A stretch of 64,000 bases of DNA from Halomonas sp. 328 (GTDB lineage Bacteria; Pseudomonadota; Gammaproteobacteria; Pseudomonadales; Halomonadaceae). The position numbers and the translations under genes were made by a program. Positions 26,470 through 36,722 of the stretch are shown in pieces. The DNA is taken from the NCBI RefSeq assembly GCF_015645095.1, contig NZ_JADOTW010000005.1, forward strand, positions 62,001 through 126,000, in the 5' to 3' direction. The notes beneath the pieces are model-generated. The model worked only from the letters and a program-made list of their open reading frames with translations, searched no databases and was not told where the DNA came from. Every line of letters begins with the position of its first letter. Position 1 is the first letter of the stretch.

Positions 26470-26587
26470 GAAATGGCTGCGCTCGGCCATACGGCGTTGA
26501 ACATCGGCTCGCCATGCTCATTGAGCACCCAGTCAACTCCGCTGGCTCGCCGCTGTTCGCCTTGTCTGGCCATCGCTCGCTCATTTC
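26470..26587. repeat. Insert between ureA and ureB with imperfect terminal inverted repeats
   Basis: The two ends are related in inverted orientation: GAAATGGCTGCGCTCGGCCA at 26470-26489 and, read on the minus strand from 26587, GAAATGAGCGAGCGATGGCC. Both share GAAATG, a GC-rich middle and GGCCA. The 118-bp body has no gene on the plus strand; a minus-strand reading is open but has no support as a gene. It resembles a small non-autonomous repeat lodged in the operon. I recall similar stretches being common between genes in Halomonas but cannot verify this here. Confidence 0.5.
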
Positions 26588-26609
26588 AGCAACGTTGTAA
26601 GGAGGCGTA

Positions 26610-26926
26610 ATGATTCCGGGTGAGTATCAATTGCAGGGCGGCGAGATCGAACTCTGCCCGGGGCGCGAGCGGCTCGCCCTCGAGGTCGCCAATACCGGGG
26701 ATCGGCCGATCCAGGTCGGCTCCCACTACCACTTCGCCGAGACCAATCCGGCGTTGCTCTTCGATCGCGCCAAGGCGCGTGGCTATCGCCTGGACGTGGC
26801 CGCCGGTACGGCGATCCGCTTCGAGCCGGGGCAGACCCGCGAGGTGACCCTGATTCCCTTCGCCGGACGCCGCCATATCTATGGCTTTCTTGGCCAGGTC
26901 ATGGGACGCCTGGAGGAGGACGCGCA

Positions 26927-26930
<4 letters not shown>
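26610..26930 (+). CDS. ureB: Urease beta subunit
   Basis: A 106-residue structural subunit. It opens MIPGEYQL and carries the invariant [14 protein letters not shown] (residues about 35-48) and the [18 protein letters not shown] segment. TAAGGAGG gives a strong ribosome site just before the start. The stop codon overlaps the ureC start (ATGA). Confidence 0.97.
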
Positions 26931-28630
<1,700 letters not shown>

Positions 28631-28723
28631 TGACCATGGTGAAGCGGACGCCTATGCATGAGGGCCAGCCTGTCGGCGCGAAACCTCGCGTGGCCGCTGG
28701 TGACCCGGACGAAGCGACGCGGG

Positions 28724-28821
28724 CGATCTTCAGGGATGAAGATCGAGGAAAGCCGGCACAGGGATGTGCCGTCTTTCCGACCGCGGGAGTCCGTCCGGGG
28801 CGCCAGGGTTTCGGACACGTG
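28724..28821. repeat. Twin-hairpin element between ureC and ureE
   Basis: Two hairpins lie side by side. The first is CGATCTTC-AGGGAT-GAAGATCG (28724-28745), a perfect 8-bp stem. The second is GGAAAG-C-CGGCACA-GGGA-TGTGCCG-T-CTTTCC (28747-28778), 13 bp with one mismatch. Both present CAGGGATG at the tip, and the second contains ACAGGGATGT, which is the core of the CsrA/RsmA binding consensus. A 26-bp tail (28796-28821) recurs between ureF and ureG. The sequence stays open in the frame of ureE, which can mislead gene callers into a longer UreE. Confidence 0.6.
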
Positions 28822-28875
28822 GCGTTGAGTGAGACAGGGCTGGCTCGTCTCGAGATACCAGAGGAGCGGTTATCA

Positions 28876-29397
28876 ATGCTGAAACTGATTGAACGGCTGG
28901 GGCCCATCGCGGCGGACCGGGCCACCGATACCCTGACGCTGCCCTATGAGCGGCGCGTGCTGGGCCGCCTCAAGGCAGAAAGCGATAGCGGCCGCGAGCT
29001 GGGGCTGTTCCTCGACCGTGGGCCGGTGCTGCGCGACGGCGAGGGGCTGCGCGGTGAGGGCGGCGAGATCGTGCGGGTGAGCGCGGCCGACGAGCCGGTG
29101 GTCACCGCCCGGGTGGCCGCCGGCCTGCCGTTGGCGCGGCTCGCCTACCATCTGGGCAACCGCCATGTGCAGCTGGCCCTGGGCGGGGACGCGCGGGGCG
29201 GTTACGTGCGCTTTCCGCCGGACCATGTGCTGGAGGCGCTGGCCGAGCGGCTGGGCGCGAGCCTGGAGCGGCACGAGGCCCCCTTCGATCCGGAGCCCGG
29301 GGCTTACCAGCAGTCAGGCGGGCATGAGCACTCCCATGGGCATGGACATCAGCACCATGATCATGACCACGAGCATCGGCACCCCCATGCCCACTGA
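28876..29397 (+). CDS. ureE: Urease accessory protein UreE (nickel chaperone)
   Basis: Delivers nickel to the UreG-containing activation complex. The 173-residue protein starts MLKLIERLG, the normal UreE opening, with GAGGAG nine bases upstream at 28861-28866. The N-terminal peptide-binding domain contains LTLPYERRVLGRLKAESD. The C-terminal metal-binding domain contains YHLGNRHVQL with the nickel-binding His. The tail from about residue 150 is His-rich (HEHSHGHGHQHHDHDHEHRH), a nickel store. The frame is open back to 28630, but that upstream part is the repeat element, so the longer reading of 255 residues is rejected. Confidence 0.93.
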   Translation: MLKLIERLGPIAADRATDTLTLPYERRVLGRLKAESDSGRELGLFLDRGPVLRDGEGLRGEGGEIVRVSAADEPVVTARVAAGLPLARLAYHLGNRHVQLALGGDARGGYVRFPPDHVLEALAERLGASLERHEAPFDPEPGAYQQSGGHEHSHGHGHQHHDHDHEHRHPHAH

Positions 29398-30082
29398 GTC
29401 GGGCGGAGGGCAGGGCGATGATCTGGCGCTGCTGGGCCTGCTGCAGCTGGTTAGCCCGGCGCTGCCCATCGGTGCCTTCGCCTTCTCCCAGGGGCTGGAG
29501 AGCGCCTTCGAGCTGGGCTGGGTGACGGACGAGGCGAGCCTCGGCGATTGGCTGGAAGGCGTGCTCGACGATGGCCTGACCCGCTGCGAGCTGCCGGTGC
29601 TGGCGCGTCTGCAATCGGCCTGGGCCGAGGGCGATCACGACGCCCTGGTGGCGTGGGACCGGTGGCTGGCCGCCAATCGCGAGACGGCGGAGTTGGCCGC
29701 CGAGGATAGGCGGCTCGGGGCGTCGCTCACGCGGCTGCTGAACAGCCTGGGGCTCACGCCAGACGAGCCGGGGCTCCCCACGGAGGCGGGCTATGTGACG
29801 GTCTTCGCCTGGGCGGCCCGGGTGCGTGGCATCGCCCCGCGCCAGGCGCTGCTCGGCTTCGCCTGGGCCTGGCTGGAGAATCAGCTGGCGGTGGCCTGCA
29901 AGGCGCTGCCGCTTGGCCATACCGCCGCTCAACGTCTGGTGGAGCGGCTGCGTCCGGCCCTGGTTCACGCGGTGGACGAGGCGCTCTCGCTCGGTGACGA
30001 CGAGCTCGGCCCGGCGCTGCCCGGCCTGGCACTGGCCAGCGCCCAGCACGAGACCCAGTATTCGCGGCTGTTCAGAAGTTAG
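29387..30082 (+). CDS. ureF: Urease accessory protein UreF
   Basis: Part of the UreD-UreF-UreG complex, thought to gate UreG GTP hydrolysis. The protein is 231 residues, all helical, with [21 protein letters not shown] (residues about 15-35, in parts [11 protein letters not shown] and SQGLE) and the late [11 protein letters not shown]. Start choice is uncertain: ATG 29387 overlaps the end of ureE by 11 bases, ATG 29363 would add eight residues, and neither has a clear ribosome site, which fits translational coupling to ureE. Confidence 0.9.
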   Translation: MPTESGGGQGDDLALLGLLQLVSPALPIGAFAFSQGLESAFELGWVTDEASLGDWLEGVLDDGLTRCELPVLARLQSAWAEGDHDALVAWDRWLAANRETAELAAEDRRLGASLTRLLNSLGLTPDEPGLPTEAGYVTVFAWAARVRGIAPRQALLGFAWAWLENQLAVACKALPLGHTAAQRLVERLRPALVHAVDEALSLGDDELGPALPGLALASAQHETQYSRLFRS

Positions 30083-30102
30083 CGCCGAGCGCCAAGTTAG
30101 GC

Positions 30103-30128
30103 CGGGGCGTCAGGGTTTCGGACGCGTG
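30103..30128. repeat. Second copy of the ureC-ureE tail repeat, between ureF and ureG
   Basis: These 26 bases match 28796-28821 at 24 positions (core CAGGGTTTCGGAC). Both copies sit just before a urease accessory gene. The 122-bp ureF-ureG gap otherwise holds no gene and ends in the TAAGGAG ribosome site of ureG. The surrounding sequence is not alike, so only this segment has been preserved or moved. Confidence 0.65.
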
Positions 30129-30204
30129 CGTGGTGAGTCCAGTGAGTCGCTCATGCCGAAAGGCCGACAGGAAGACGACGAAAGAGTGCATAAGGAGACA
30201 CGAT

Positions 30205-30846
30205 ATGACCCATTGTTTACGCGTTGGCGTCGGCGGCCCGGTGGGCTCCGGCAAGACGGCCCTGCTCAAGCAGCTCTGCCTGGCGCTACGCGACCACTAC
30301 GATATCGCCGTGGTCACCAACGATATCTATACCCGCGAGGACGCCGACTTCCTGCTCAAGCACGAGGCGCTCGCCGCGGATCGCATCCTCGGCGTGGAAA
30401 CCGGCGGCTGTCCGCATACCGCCATCCGCGAGGACGCCTCCATGAACCTCGCCGCCATCGACGAGCTGCAGGGGCGCCACCCCAACCTTGAGCTGGTGCT
30501 GGTGGAGTCCGGCGGCGACAACCTCTCGGCCACCTTCAGCCCCGAGCTCTCCGACCTGACCCTCTACGTGATCGACGTCTCCGCCGGTGACAAGATCCCT
30601 CGCAAGGGAGGACCCGGCATCACCAAGTCGGATCTGTTGATCATCAACAAGATCGATATCGCCGAGCAGGTGCATGCGTCCCTCGAGGTGATGGAGCGCG
30701 ACTCGAAAACGATGCGCGGCGAGCGCCCCTTCGTCTTTACCAATCTCTATGACGGCGTCGGCCTGGAGACGATCATCCAGTTCATCCTCGAGCGCGGCAT
30801 GCTGCCGGAGCGCCGGCCGCCGGAGCGCCGGCCGCAGTCCGCCTGA
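30205..30846 (+). CDS. ureG: Urease accessory GTPase UreG
   Basis: The SIMIBI-class GTPase that powers nickel insertion into urease. The 213-residue protein has the P-loop [10 protein letters not shown] (residues about 10-19), the switch stretch [15 protein letters not shown], the metal-binding [15 protein letters not shown] (CPH motif), [16 protein letters not shown] and the base-specific NKIDIA. TAAGGAG precedes ATG 30205. The C-terminal [10 protein letters not shown] is a small tandem duplication. Confidence 0.96.
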   Translation: MTHCLRVGVGGPVGSGKTALLKQLCLALRDHYDIAVVTNDIYTREDADFLLKHEALAADRILGVETGGCPHTAIREDASMNLAAIDELQGRHPNLELVLVESGGDNLSATFSPELSDLTLYVIDVSAGDKIPRKGGPGITKSDLLIINKIDIAEQVHASLEVMERDSKTMRGERPFVFTNLYDGVGLETIIQFILERGMLPERRPPERRPQSA

Positions 30847-30889
30847 GACGTATCATCGACACAGAACCCCCGGCAAGGAGATCGCCACC

Positions 30890-31498
30890 ATGTTCCACAC
30901 CCCGACCCGTCTCACGACCCCCGCCATGCGTGCCGCCCTGGCGGCTGCGCCCCTGCTGCTGTTCGCCGGGACCGCCCTGGCGCATCCGGGGCACCACCAC
31001 CATGAGGGTGGCTTCGCCGCCGGCCTGGCCCACCCGCTGCTGGGGCTCGATCACCTCCTGGCGATGCTCGCCGTGGGTCTCTGGAGCCTGCGCCAGTCCC
31101 GGGCCCTGAGCCTGGGGGCGCCCCTGCTGGCCGCCGCCGGCATGCTGCTGGGGGCCGGCCTGGCCTGGGCCGGCATCGCCCTGCCCGGGGTGGAATTCGG
31201 CATCGCCCTGAGCGTGCTGCTGGCGGGCGTACTGATCGCCGCCCTGGTGCGGGTGCCTGCCCTCGTCGGTGCCGGGGTGATCCTGCTGTTCATGCTCTTC
31301 CACGGCCACGCCCACGGCAACGAGATGCCCCATGGTGCCTCCATGCTGGCGTATCTTGCGGGCTTTACTCTGGCGACCCTGGCAATCACCTTCGCCGGGC
31401 GCCTGGCCGGTGGCTGGCTGATGGCCCGTGATAACCGGATTCTGCGTGGGCTGGGCGTCGCCCTGGCCGGCCTCGGGGCGCTCTTCGCCTTCGGTTGA
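30890..31498 (+). CDS. ureJ: HupE/UreJ-family nickel permease
   Basis: A 202-residue inner-membrane protein. A signal peptide ends at ALAHPGHH, leaving a His-rich new N-terminus (HPGHHHHEGG). Family motifs are HPLLGLDHLLAMLAVGLWS and FHGHAHGNEMP, both of which carry metal-binding His. Five to six more hydrophobic segments follow. HupE/UreJ proteins supply Ni2+ to hydrogenase or urease. Its place directly behind ureG points to urease. CAAGGAG precedes the start. Confidence 0.9.
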   Translation: MFHTPTRLTTPAMRAALAAAPLLLFAGTALAHPGHHHHEGGFAAGLAHPLLGLDHLLAMLAVGLWSLRQSRALSLGAPLLAAAGMLLGAGLAWAGIALPGVEFGIALSVLLAGVLIAALVRVPALVGAGVILLFMLFHGHAHGNEMPHGASMLAYLAGFTLATLAITFAGRLAGGWLMARDNRILRGLGVALAGLGALFAFG

Positions 31499-31616
31499 CC
31501 GTGTCTTGGCATCGGTTGCGCGCCCGGCCTTGGCCGGGCGCGCTGCGTTTCGGCGCGGAAGCGGCTATGCTGGCGACGCGGCAGCGGGCCGCAGTTTATC
31601 GGGTAGGGAGACCGGG

Positions 31617-33056
31617 ATGGCAACGCGGAGGCGGCCTATGTGGCCCTGGGTATTGGGAATGGTCCTGCTGGCCTGGGTGGCCATGGGCCTCTGGCAGAGC
31701 CTCAAGCCGCTGCCGGAAGGCCTTGGCCGAGCCTGGCCGGTGCGCGGCGTCGAGGAGGTGCATTTCCTCGCCGACCGCACCTGGTATGACGCCGAGGGAC
31801 GGCGCCACCAGGAGCAGCAGATCTTCGACGAGGTGCTGGCGATGATCGGCCAGGCCCGGCGCCTGGTGGTGGTGGACATGTTCCTGTTCAATGACTTCGC
31901 CGGTGAGGCCGCGGGGGAGGGCTTCCGACCGCTTTCCGGCGAGTTGAGCCAGGCGCTGCTGGCCCAGAAACGCCGTTACCCCGAGCTCGAGGCGGTGGTG
32001 ATCACCGACCCGCTCAATACCCTCTACGGGGGCCTGGCCCTGGAGCACCTGGAGGCGCTGCGCGAGGCAGGAGTTCGGGTGGTGGAGACCGACCTGACCC
32101 GGCTTCGGGCCTCCAACCCCCTGTGGTCCGGGGGCTGGCACCTGGGGCCCCGCTGGTTCGGCAACAGCAGTGAGGCGGGCTGGCTGCCCAATGCCATGGG
32201 GCCGGGCCGGGTCACCTTGCGCAGCTACTTGAGTCTGCTCAACTTCAACGCCAACCATCGCAAGACCCTGGTGGTGGATCGCGGCGACGACTGGGTGGGG
32301 CTGGTCACCTCCGCCAACCCCCATGATGCCAGCAGCCGGCATGGTAACGTGGCCCTGCGCTTCCGCGGCGCGGCGGCCCTCGACCTGCTGGCCAGCGAAG
32401 GGGTGGTCGCGGCCTGGGGTGGGGTGGCACTTCCCGAGCCGACGCCAGTCCCCGAGCCGGCGTCGGAACTGGCCCTGCAGCTATTGACCGAAGGCGCGAT
32501 CCGCGACGCCCTGTTGGCCACCATCACCGCCGCCGAGGCGGGGGATCGCCTCGACCTGGCGGTCTTCTACCTCGCTCATCGCGGAGTGATCGAGGCCCTC
32601 GCGGCGGCCCAGGCCCGCGGGGTGGCGGTGCGGGTGCTGCTGGACCCCAATCGGGACGCCTTCGGCTTCGCCAAGAATGGTATCCCCAACCGGCCGGTGG
32701 CCGAGGAGCTGGCCGTGGCCGGGGTGGCGGTGCGCTGGTGCCTGACCCGCGGCGAGCAGTGCCACAGCAAGCTGCTGCTTCACCGCCCCGCCGGAGAGAG
32801 GGAAGCGACCCTGATCCTCGGCTCCGCCAACTTCACCCGGCGCAACCTGGACGATCTCAATCTGGAGACCAGCGTGCGCCTGGTCGGCTCGGCGCAGGCT
32901 CCGGCCCTGGTGGAGGCCGCCGCCTTCTTCGAGTCGCGCTGGGAGAACGGCCCCCGGGGCCAGACCAGCCAGCCGCTGAACGGGGAGGAGACGGTGGGGC
33001 CCTGGATGCGCTGGCGCTACCGTGTAATGGAGGCCACGGGGCTATCCACCTTCTAA
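31617..33056 (+). CDS. Phospholipase-D-like phosphodiesterase family protein
   Basis: A 479-residue protein with one N-terminal membrane helix (about residues 8-25) and two PLD half-sites. The first is HRKTLVVDRG (His near 214), followed by TSANPHD. The second is HSKLLLHR (His near 382), followed by GSANFTRRNLDD. The second site has the His-x-Lys but not the usual Asp after four residues, as in several cardiolipin-synthase-like relatives. Members transfer or hydrolyse phosphodiester bonds in phospholipids. The substrate is not recognisable. AGGGAG precedes ATG 31617. It is separated from the urease genes by 118 bp and is probably independent of them. Confidence 0.8.
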   Translation: MATRRRPMWPWVLGMVLLAWVAMGLWQSLKPLPEGLGRAWPVRGVEEVHFLADRTWYDAEGRRHQEQQIFDEVLAMIGQARRLVVVDMFLFNDFAGEAAGEGFRPLSGELSQALLAQKRRYPELEAVVITDPLNTLYGGLALEHLEALREAGVRVVETDLTRLRASNPLWSGGWHLGPRWFGNSSEAGWLPNAMGPGRVTLRSYLSLLNFNANHRKTLVVDRGDDWVGLVTSANPHDASSRHGNVALRFRGAAALDLLASEGVVAAWGGVALPEPTPVPEPASELALQLLTEGAIRDALLATITAAEAGDRLDLAVFYLAHRGVIEALAAAQARGVAVRVLLDPNRDAFGFAKNGIPNRPVAEELAVAGVAVRWCLTRGEQCHSKLLLHRPAGEREATLILGSANFTRRNLDDLNLETSVRLVGSAQAPALVEAAAFFESRWENGPRGQTSQPLNGEETVGPWMRWRYRVMEATGLSTF

Positions 33057-33068
33057 TTCGCCGGAAAC

Positions 33069-33098
33069 GACGACGCCCCGCATCAGCGGGGCGTCGTC
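33069..33098. terminator. Hairpin terminator after the PLD-like gene
   Basis: A perfect 13-bp stem (GACGACGCCCCGC and its complement) with loop ATCA begins 13 bases after the stop. No T-run follows. It also stands at the 3' side of the tRNA-Leu gene on the other strand, so it could serve both. Confidence 0.7.
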
Positions 33099-33160
33099 CG
33101 TATTCGAGTTCGCCGATCGTGCCATGGCGAGATGGCTAAGGCGTTGAAAACAGAGAAATA

Positions 33161-33245
<85 letters not shown>

Positions 33246-33304
33246 GGGGTGAACGGAGCCCGTTGGCTCGTCGACAGGGCCCCATATTCTAGGTGAATAG
33301 TGCC

Positions 33305-34009
33305 TCAAGTCAAGGCGTTATTGGCTTCCCCGGGGAGCCGCAGATGGGCCGCGGCGGCGCTCGCCAGGGCCTGGGGCGAGCCCCTCCCCAGGGGCGGCAC
33401 CACCCCCAGGCAGGGCTCGGGCAGGTGGTGGCGCAGGCAGGCCAGGTTGGCGGCCTGCTCGGCCATGTCGGCATCGATGCCGTTGGCCACCCAGCCGGCT
33501 AGGGTCAGGCCATCGGTGCGGATCGCCTCGGCGCTGAGCCGGGCGTGATTGATGGCGCCCAGCTTGAGCCCCACCACCAGGATCACCGGCAGCCCCAGGC
33601 GCGCGGCCAGGCCGGCCAGGTCTTCCCGGTCGTTGAGGGGCACCCGCCAGCCCCCGGCGCCCTCCACCAGGATCAGGTCCCGGGGCAGCGCCAGGCTCGG
33701 GGCCAGGGCCCCGGCCAGGCCGGTCAGGGTCAGGCGCTCGCCGGCTTGCTCCGCCGCCAGGTGGGGAGCGATGGCGGGGGCATAGGCGTGGGGGTTGATG
33801 GCGGCATAGTCCATGGCCGGAGTGCTGACGGCCTGGAGGGCCAGGGCATCGGCGTTACGCAGGCCCTGCGGGGTCGCTTCGCAGCCGGAGGCCACCGGCT
33901 TGAGGCCCAGGGTGGTGAGGCCGGCGCCTCTCGCCCGGGCCAGCAGGCCGGTGGCCACCAGGGTCTTGCCAGCGTCGGTATCGGTTCCGGTAATAAAGTA
34001 GGTGTTCAT
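33305..34009 (-). CDS. bioD: Dethiobiotin synthetase
   Basis: Closes the ureido ring of dethiobiotin from 7,8-diaminopelargonate, CO2 and ATP. The 234-residue protein opens MNTYFITGTDTDAGKT, which is the P-loop, and has LKPVASG and the VEGAGGWRVPL nucleotide/substrate motif. Last gene of bioBFHCD. The 48-bp gap from bioC carries no terminator. bioA, the aminotransferase that makes its substrate, is not in this cluster. Confidence 0.95.
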   Translation of the reverse strand: MNTYFITGTDTDAGKTLVATGLLARARGAGLTTLGLKPVASGCEATPQGLRNADALALQAVSTPAMDYAAINPHAYAPAIAPHLAAEQAGERLTLTGLAGALAPSLALPRDLILVEGAGGWRVPLNDREDLAGLAARLGLPVILVVGLKLGAINHARLSAEAIRTDGLTLAGWVANGIDADMAEQAANLACLRHHLPEPCLGVVPPLGRGSPQALASAAAAHLRLPGEANNALT

Positions 34010-34057
34010 TATCGGCTCATTTATCGAGGATCGAGCATTGGCCCGTGCGGGTCCGAT

Positions 34058-34870
34058 TTATCTGTCGAGGATCAGGGTCAGGCGTTGGTAGCTGACCGGC
34101 AGACCCGCGGGCTCCCGCAGGCCCTCGAAGCGCTCTCGGGCCCGGGCCAGGTCGGCGCGGCCCAGGCGCGGCGCGTCCTTGTCCGGGGCCACCTGGGCGC
34201 CGACCCCCTTGATGGAAGCCATCACCGCCGCCAGGTCCGGGTAGAAGAAGCGCTCCCGGGCGCTCTCCAGGCGCACCCGGGCAAAGCCGGCTCGCCGGGC
34301 CGCTGCCTCGAGCCCCTCCGCATCGATGAAGTCGAGCAGGGCGGCGGGGCGGCCGGGTCGCGACCAGGCCATGGCCACTTCGGCCAGGGTGCCGGGGCCC
34401 AGGGTATTGATCAGGGCACGGCCACCGGGGCGAAGTACCCGTCGTGCCTCGGCGAGCACCGTCGTGACGTCCGGGCACCACTGGATCGCCAGGTTGGAGA
34501 AGAGCAGGTCCAGGCTGCCGTTGGCCAGGGGCAGGGCGGCGGCATCGCCGGGCACCCAGGCGATGGCCTCGCCGTGCCGGCGCCGGGCTTCGGTGAGCAT
34601 GGCCGGGGCCAGGTCGAGGCCGATCACCCGGGCCATGGGGTAGTGAGCCGCCAGGCGAGCGCTCCAGTGGCCGGGGCCGCAGCCCAGATCGAGGATCGTC
34701 TCGGCATGTGCCGGCAGGTGGCGCCAGAGGTGCTCGCCGAGGGCGGCCTGGGCCGCGGCGCGTCGGCAGTAATGGGGGGCCGCGCGGCCGAAGGCCCGGG
34801 CCACCCGGCGCCGCCAGTCCGGCGGCTCGGCGCCTCGCTCGTCGGCCTGGGTGGGCAGGGGAGCGGTCAT
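34058..34870 (-). CDS. bioC: Malonyl-ACP O-methyltransferase
   Basis: Methylates malonyl-ACP with S-adenosylmethionine so that fatty-acid synthesis can build the pimeloyl chain of biotin. The protein is 270 residues. It has the BioC opening ARAFGRAAPHY (about residues 24-34), SAM motif I LDLGCGPGHWS (about 60-70), the GLDLAPAML acidic loop, and FSNLAIQWC. The start overlaps the bioH stop (ATGA). The reading frame is open further upstream through bioH, but that part is a shadow. Confidence 0.92.
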   Translation of the reverse strand: MTAPLPTQADERGAEPPDWRRRVARAFGRAAPHYCRRAAAQAALGEHLWRHLPAHAETILDLGCGPGHWSARLAAHYPMARVIGLDLAPAMLTEARRRHGEAIAWVPGDAAALPLANGSLDLLFSNLAIQWCPDVTTVLAEARRVLRPGGRALINTLGPGTLAEVAMAWSRPGRPAALLDFIDAEGLEAAARRAGFARVRLESARERFFYPDLAAVMASIKGVGAQVAPDKDAPRLGRADLARARERFEGLREPAGLPVSYQRLTLILDR

Positions 34871-35565
34871 GCGCCGACCTCCAGGGCCAGGCCCTCGAGA
34901 TGCTGAACCAGTACCGCCGGGTGGCTCAGGTGGGGGCAGTGGCCGGCCTCGGCGAGCAGCATCTCGTCCGCCAGTGGTGCCGGAAGCAGCGGATCCCGGG
35001 TGCCGCGCAGTCGTCGGATGGGACAGGGCGGGGCAGCCAGTGTCGCGCTGATATCCAGGCTTGCCAGTTGATCGAGGCCGGCCGCCAGGGTGGCCTGGCC
35101 GGCGCGGGGCGTCTCCCCGAGCAGGTCTCGGAGCCGCCGATGGGCCTGGCGAGGCCCCGGCTCGCCGCTCAGCTGATGGCGCAGGAAGTGGCGCCAGGTG
35201 GCGTGGGGGTCCCGTTGGAAGGCACGTTGGAAGCTGGCGAGCTCCGCCGGCGATACCGGTCCGGCGGTGAAGCGTGGGGCGCAGCCCAGCAGCACCAGGC
35301 CCCTGGGCGGGGGGAGGTGATCGAGCAGTGCGGCAGCCAGCAGGCCACCCAGGGACCAGCCGACCCAGAGCGCGTCGCGGGGCAGGGCCTCGGCCATGGC
35401 CGCGGCGAGCCTGTCGAGGGCGCCGGGCGTGGCCAGGGCGGGAGCCTCGCCGTAGCCGGGCCAATCGGGCGTCGAGACCTCTACCCCGGCGGACCAGTGG
35501 GGCGTCAGGGGCTGCCAGATACGCGCATCGCAACCCCAGCCGGAGAGTAGCACCAGGTGACTCAC
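34867..35565 (-). CDS. bioH: Pimeloyl-ACP methyl ester esterase
   Basis: Removes the methyl group from pimeloyl-ACP methyl ester, ending chain growth in biotin synthesis. The 232-residue alpha/beta hydrolase has LLSGWGCDARIWQPL near the start, the nucleophile in GWSLGGLLA (Ser near 76), the catalytic Asp in GTRDPLLP and His in AGHCPHLSHP. It overlaps bioF upstream and bioC downstream by four bases each. Having bioH inside the operon, unlike in E. coli, is common in pseudomonads and relatives. Confidence 0.92.
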   Translation of the reverse strand: MSHLVLLSGWGCDARIWQPLTPHWSAGVEVSTPDWPGYGEAPALATPGALDRLAAAMAEALPRDALWVGWSLGGLLAAALLDHLPPPRGLVLLGCAPRFTAGPVSPAELASFQRAFQRDPHATWRHFLRHQLSGEPGPRQAHRRLRDLLGETPRAGQATLAAGLDQLASLDISATLAAPPCPIRRLRGTRDPLLPAPLADEMLLAEAGHCPHLSHPAVLVQHLEGLALEVGA

Positions 35566-36722
35566 GGCAGTGGTTCCGGGTCGGCGGTGAGCAGTTCGGC
35601 GAGCCGCTCCAGCAGCTCGTCGATATCCTCCCGGCGGTGGCCGCTGGAGAGGGTGATGCGCAGCCGTCCCTGGCCCTGGGGGACCGTGGGTGGGCGAATG
35701 GCGCCGACCATGAAACCGGCTTCCCGCAACGCCAGGCTCCAGCGCATCACCCGGGCGCTGTCGCCCAGCAGCAGGGGCTGGATGGGGGTCGGCGAGGGCA
35801 GTAGCGGCAGCTTCAGCTCGGCGGCCCGGGTTCGGAAGTGGTCGAGATGCGCCTGCAGTCGCCGGCGACGTTCCGGTTCCGTCTCGAGGATATCCAGGGC
35901 GCGCAGGGTCGCCATGGCCATCCCGGGAGGCTGGGCGGTGGTGTAGATATAAGGGCGGGCAAACTGGATCAGGGTGTCGATCAACAGGTCATCGCCGGCC
36001 ACGAAGGCGCCGGCGGTGCCCAGGGCCTTGCCCAGGGTGCCGACCAGTATCGGCACCTGCTCGGCATCGAAGCGCCGACCCACGCAGCCATCGCCATTCT
36101 CGCCCAGTACCCCGATCCCATGGGCATCATCGATCATCAGCCAGGCGTCGTGACGGGCGCAGGCCGTCGCCAGGCCATCGATATCCGCCATATCACCGTC
36201 CATGCTGAAGACGGCATCGCTGACCACCAGGCGTGGCCCGCCCTCCTCGGCTCGCCCGAGCAGGCGATCCAGGTCGGCCAGGTCGCGGTGGTGGAAGCGG
36301 CGGCTGCGGGCCCCGGCCAGCTGTGCCCCGTCCAGCAGGGAGGCGTGGTTGAGGCGGTCCTGGAAGATATGGGTCTGGCGGTCGCAGAGGGCCTGGAGGG
36401 TGCCGAAATTGGCCATGTAACCGGTGGAGAAGAGCAGTGCCCGGGGACGACCGGTGAGATCGGCGAGTCGCTCCTCCAGCAGTTGATGGGGCAGCAGGTG
36501 GCCATTGACCAGGTGTGAGGCCCCGGCTCCGCTACCGAAGCGCCGGGCGCCCTGGGACTGGGCTTCGGCCAGCCGCGGGTCCCGGGCCAGGCCCAGGTAG
36601 TCGTTGCTGGCGAAGTCGCGCACCCGGCTGCCCGGGGCCGGCGTCATGGTGAGCCGTTCGCGCCATAGCCCCGCTTCACGCTGCCGGGCGAGGCGCGACG
36701 AGAGTCGCTGCCGCCACGCCAT
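35562..36722 (-). CDS. bioF: 8-amino-7-oxononanoate synthase
   Basis: A PLP enzyme that condenses pimeloyl-ACP (or -CoA) with alanine. The 386-residue protein has FASNDYLGLA (about residues 37-46), GSGASHLVNG-type substrate loop (GAGASHLVNGHLLPHQLLE), the DDAHGIGVLG motif, and the PLP Lys in GTLGKALGTAGAF (Lys near 235). Its ATG shares one base with the bioB stop. Confidence 0.95.
   Translation of the reverse strand: MAWRQRLSSRLARQREAGLWRERLTMTPAPGSRVRDFASNDYLGLARDPRLAEAQSQGARRFGSGAGASHLVNGHLLPHQLLEERLADLTGRPRALLFSTGYMANFGTLQALCDRQTHIFQDRLNHASLLDGAQLAGARSRRFHHRDLADLDRLLGRAEEGGPRLVVSDAVFSMDGDMADIDGLATACARHDAWLMIDDAHGIGVLGENGDGCVGRRFDAEQVPILVGTLGKALGTAGAFVAGDDLLIDTLIQFARPYIYTTAQPPGMAMATLRALDILETEPERRRRLQAHLDHFRTRAAELKLPLLPSPTPIQPLLLGDSARVMRWSLALREAGFMVGAIRPPTVPQGQGRLRITLSSGHRREDIDELLERLAELLTADPEPLP

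Noticed and set aside
26132..26584. A 150-codon minus-strand frame across ureA and the ureA-ureB insert
   Set aside because: It overlaps ureA antisense and depends on the insert for its start. There is no independent sign of a gene.
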